Assembly (NCBI RefSeq): GCF_005239225.2 | Contig: NC_133300.1 | Location: 4,121,875 to 4,185,874 of the forward strand | DNA from: Populus alba | Taxonomy: Eukaryota > Streptophyta > Magnoliopsida > Malpighiales > Salicaceae | DNA length: 64,000 nt | Reading direction: 5' to 3' | In this document: positions 62,810-64,000 of the stretch, piece after piece | Position numbering within the stretch: the first letter of the stretch is position 1 | How the letters are laid out: the number at the start of each line of letters is the position of its first letter | The notes under the pieces: model-generated | The model's input: only the letters and a program-made list of their open reading frames with translations | What the model was told of the DNA's origin: nothing | Databases searched by the model: none | Position numbers and translations under genes: made by a program

Positions 62810-64000
62810 TCATACTATACGCTTGAATTTTTTTTATTTTTATTTTTATTTTTTAAATATATATTTATAAATTTAATTTTATTATTTAATATTAGAGTAT
62901 AAATTTTTTAATATTTTATGAGATTGTTCTAAAATTTTAATTCAAACTATATAAATTTACGCGTGAACCTCCTTTTCTTTTTTTAATTATTTTTTTAATT
63001 TTTATTTTTTAATATTAAATTAATAAGGAACTAGATTTCATGATTTATTTTGATCTTCTTTCTATAATGTTATCTCTATTTATAACTTGTATCGTGACTT
63101 TGATGAATTAATCCGAATTAACTTGAATTATTTTTTGTTTTTTTAATATATATTTTTTCATCTTTCAACACTAAATTGATTGATAATTACATTTCATGAT
63201 TTGTTTTAATTTGTTTTTTTATTGGGTTATCTTGATTTTATTACGAGTTATATGTTTGACAAATTAATTCAAGTTGACTAAGGTTATTTTTTTAATTGAT
63301 TTTTTTTACAATTTCATCATTTAACATTATGTTTTTGGATATTAAGCTTTATAATTTATTTTCTATATAATTATCATAATCTCATGACTTAGCATATGAA
63401 TTGACAAGTTAACCCGAGTTGATATAAATCGATTCAATATGTTATTATCTTTATTTTTATTAAAAAAATCTCATCCTAGATAATTATATTAATTTAAAAC
63501 TATTTTTTTTTATAGTTATTTAGATTATCTTTAGATTTATCATGACAATCGAGTTACATTAAATAAATTTATAAATAATTTATTTTTACTAGAAAAAATA
63601 TTAGCAATATTAATATATTATTTTTTACATTAAAAATAATTTAATTCAATTTACAGCATTGCATGAGTGAATTACCTAGTCTTTATCTAAAGATTCTATG
63701 AATTAGATTCATCCATTCGATGAAATTAGACAATGTGGGAGATAATTTTTCTAAGATTATCATTAATTAAAATTAAAAAAAAAAAAAACTAATTAGGATA
63801 GGGTTTTTCATTACCTCTCCTCACAAAGCAAAAGGTTATTTGTATTTTTTTTTCTTCAATTAATTATTCTTTATTTTATAATATTAATTTTTTTTTATTT
63901 AGTGATCTCACTTTTACAATATATATTATAAGTTTGATGAGTTAACTCAAGTTTTTTTTTCCTAATTAACTTTTTTTTATTCATTTTATCTTTTAATATT
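62810..64000. repeat. Degenerate ~150-bp repeat array, AT-rich
   Basis: A composite unit recurs with about 150-base spacing: a T-rich stretch, a TTTCATGATTTGTTTT-like word, then a TTTGACAAATTAATTCAAG-like word. The last word appears near 63100-63125 (GATGAATTAATCCGAATTAAC), 63255-63275, 63405-63425 and again at 63930-63950 at the window edge. Copies are diverged and the array runs out of the window. Confidence 0.5.

Overview
The window is nuclear DNA from a flowering plant. Introns are about 70-75% AT with standard GT..AG borders, every gene has many exons, and the intergenic DNA is packed with AT-rich short repeats. The proteins match eudicot families closely. The repeats (short terminal-inverted-repeat elements, AACC/GGTT-rich blocks) look like those of poplar or another Salicaceae; the genus is an inference from sequence character, not a database match. 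There are no operons, no CRISPR arrays and no bacterial features. I recognised no tRNA or rRNA gene.

Seven protein-coding genes could be rebuilt exon by exon, with reading phase checked across every junction. Left to right: a DUF936 protein of unknown function (+, 10468-14361); calreticulin-3, an ER glycoprotein chaperone ending in HDEL (+, 18174-22088); glyoxalase II, a zinc/iron hydrolase of methylglyoxal detoxification (+, 24008-28078); FPA, an RRM/SPOC RNA-binding regulator of poly(A) site choice and flowering (+, 30300-36636); SKIP16, an F-box/SUKH/ApaG protein (+, 43099-47187); a group I bZIP factor of the PosF21/bZIP59 type (+, 50196-53912); and mitochondrial ETF-ubiquinone oxidoreductase (-, 55635-62610), convergent with the bZIP gene.

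Between the genes: 1-9.2 kb is gene-free and repeat-rich, including a ~0.9 kb element with terminal inverted repeats. 14.4-18.2 kb holds a broken UDP-glycosyltransferase fragment. 22.1-24.0 and 28.1-30.3 kb are repeat islands plus promoters. 36.6-43.1 kb has the FPA 3' region, a weak candidate for a small secreted peptide on the minus strand, and a small inverted-repeat element. 47.3-48.2 kb is a large foldback structure just after SKIP16. 62.8-64.0 kb is a degenerate array of ~150 bp repeats.

The genes serve unrelated housekeeping and regulatory roles and do not form one pathway. Their order is informative: the GLX2, FPA and ETFQO families are also close neighbours in Arabidopsis (At2g43430, At2g43410, At2g43400, from memory), so part of the window looks like an old conserved block. 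I found no convincing new molecular system. The best leads are alternative processing in FPA and SKIP16, the foldback locus, the glycosyltransferase relic, a GC-AG intron in the bZIP gene and the candidate peptide gene.
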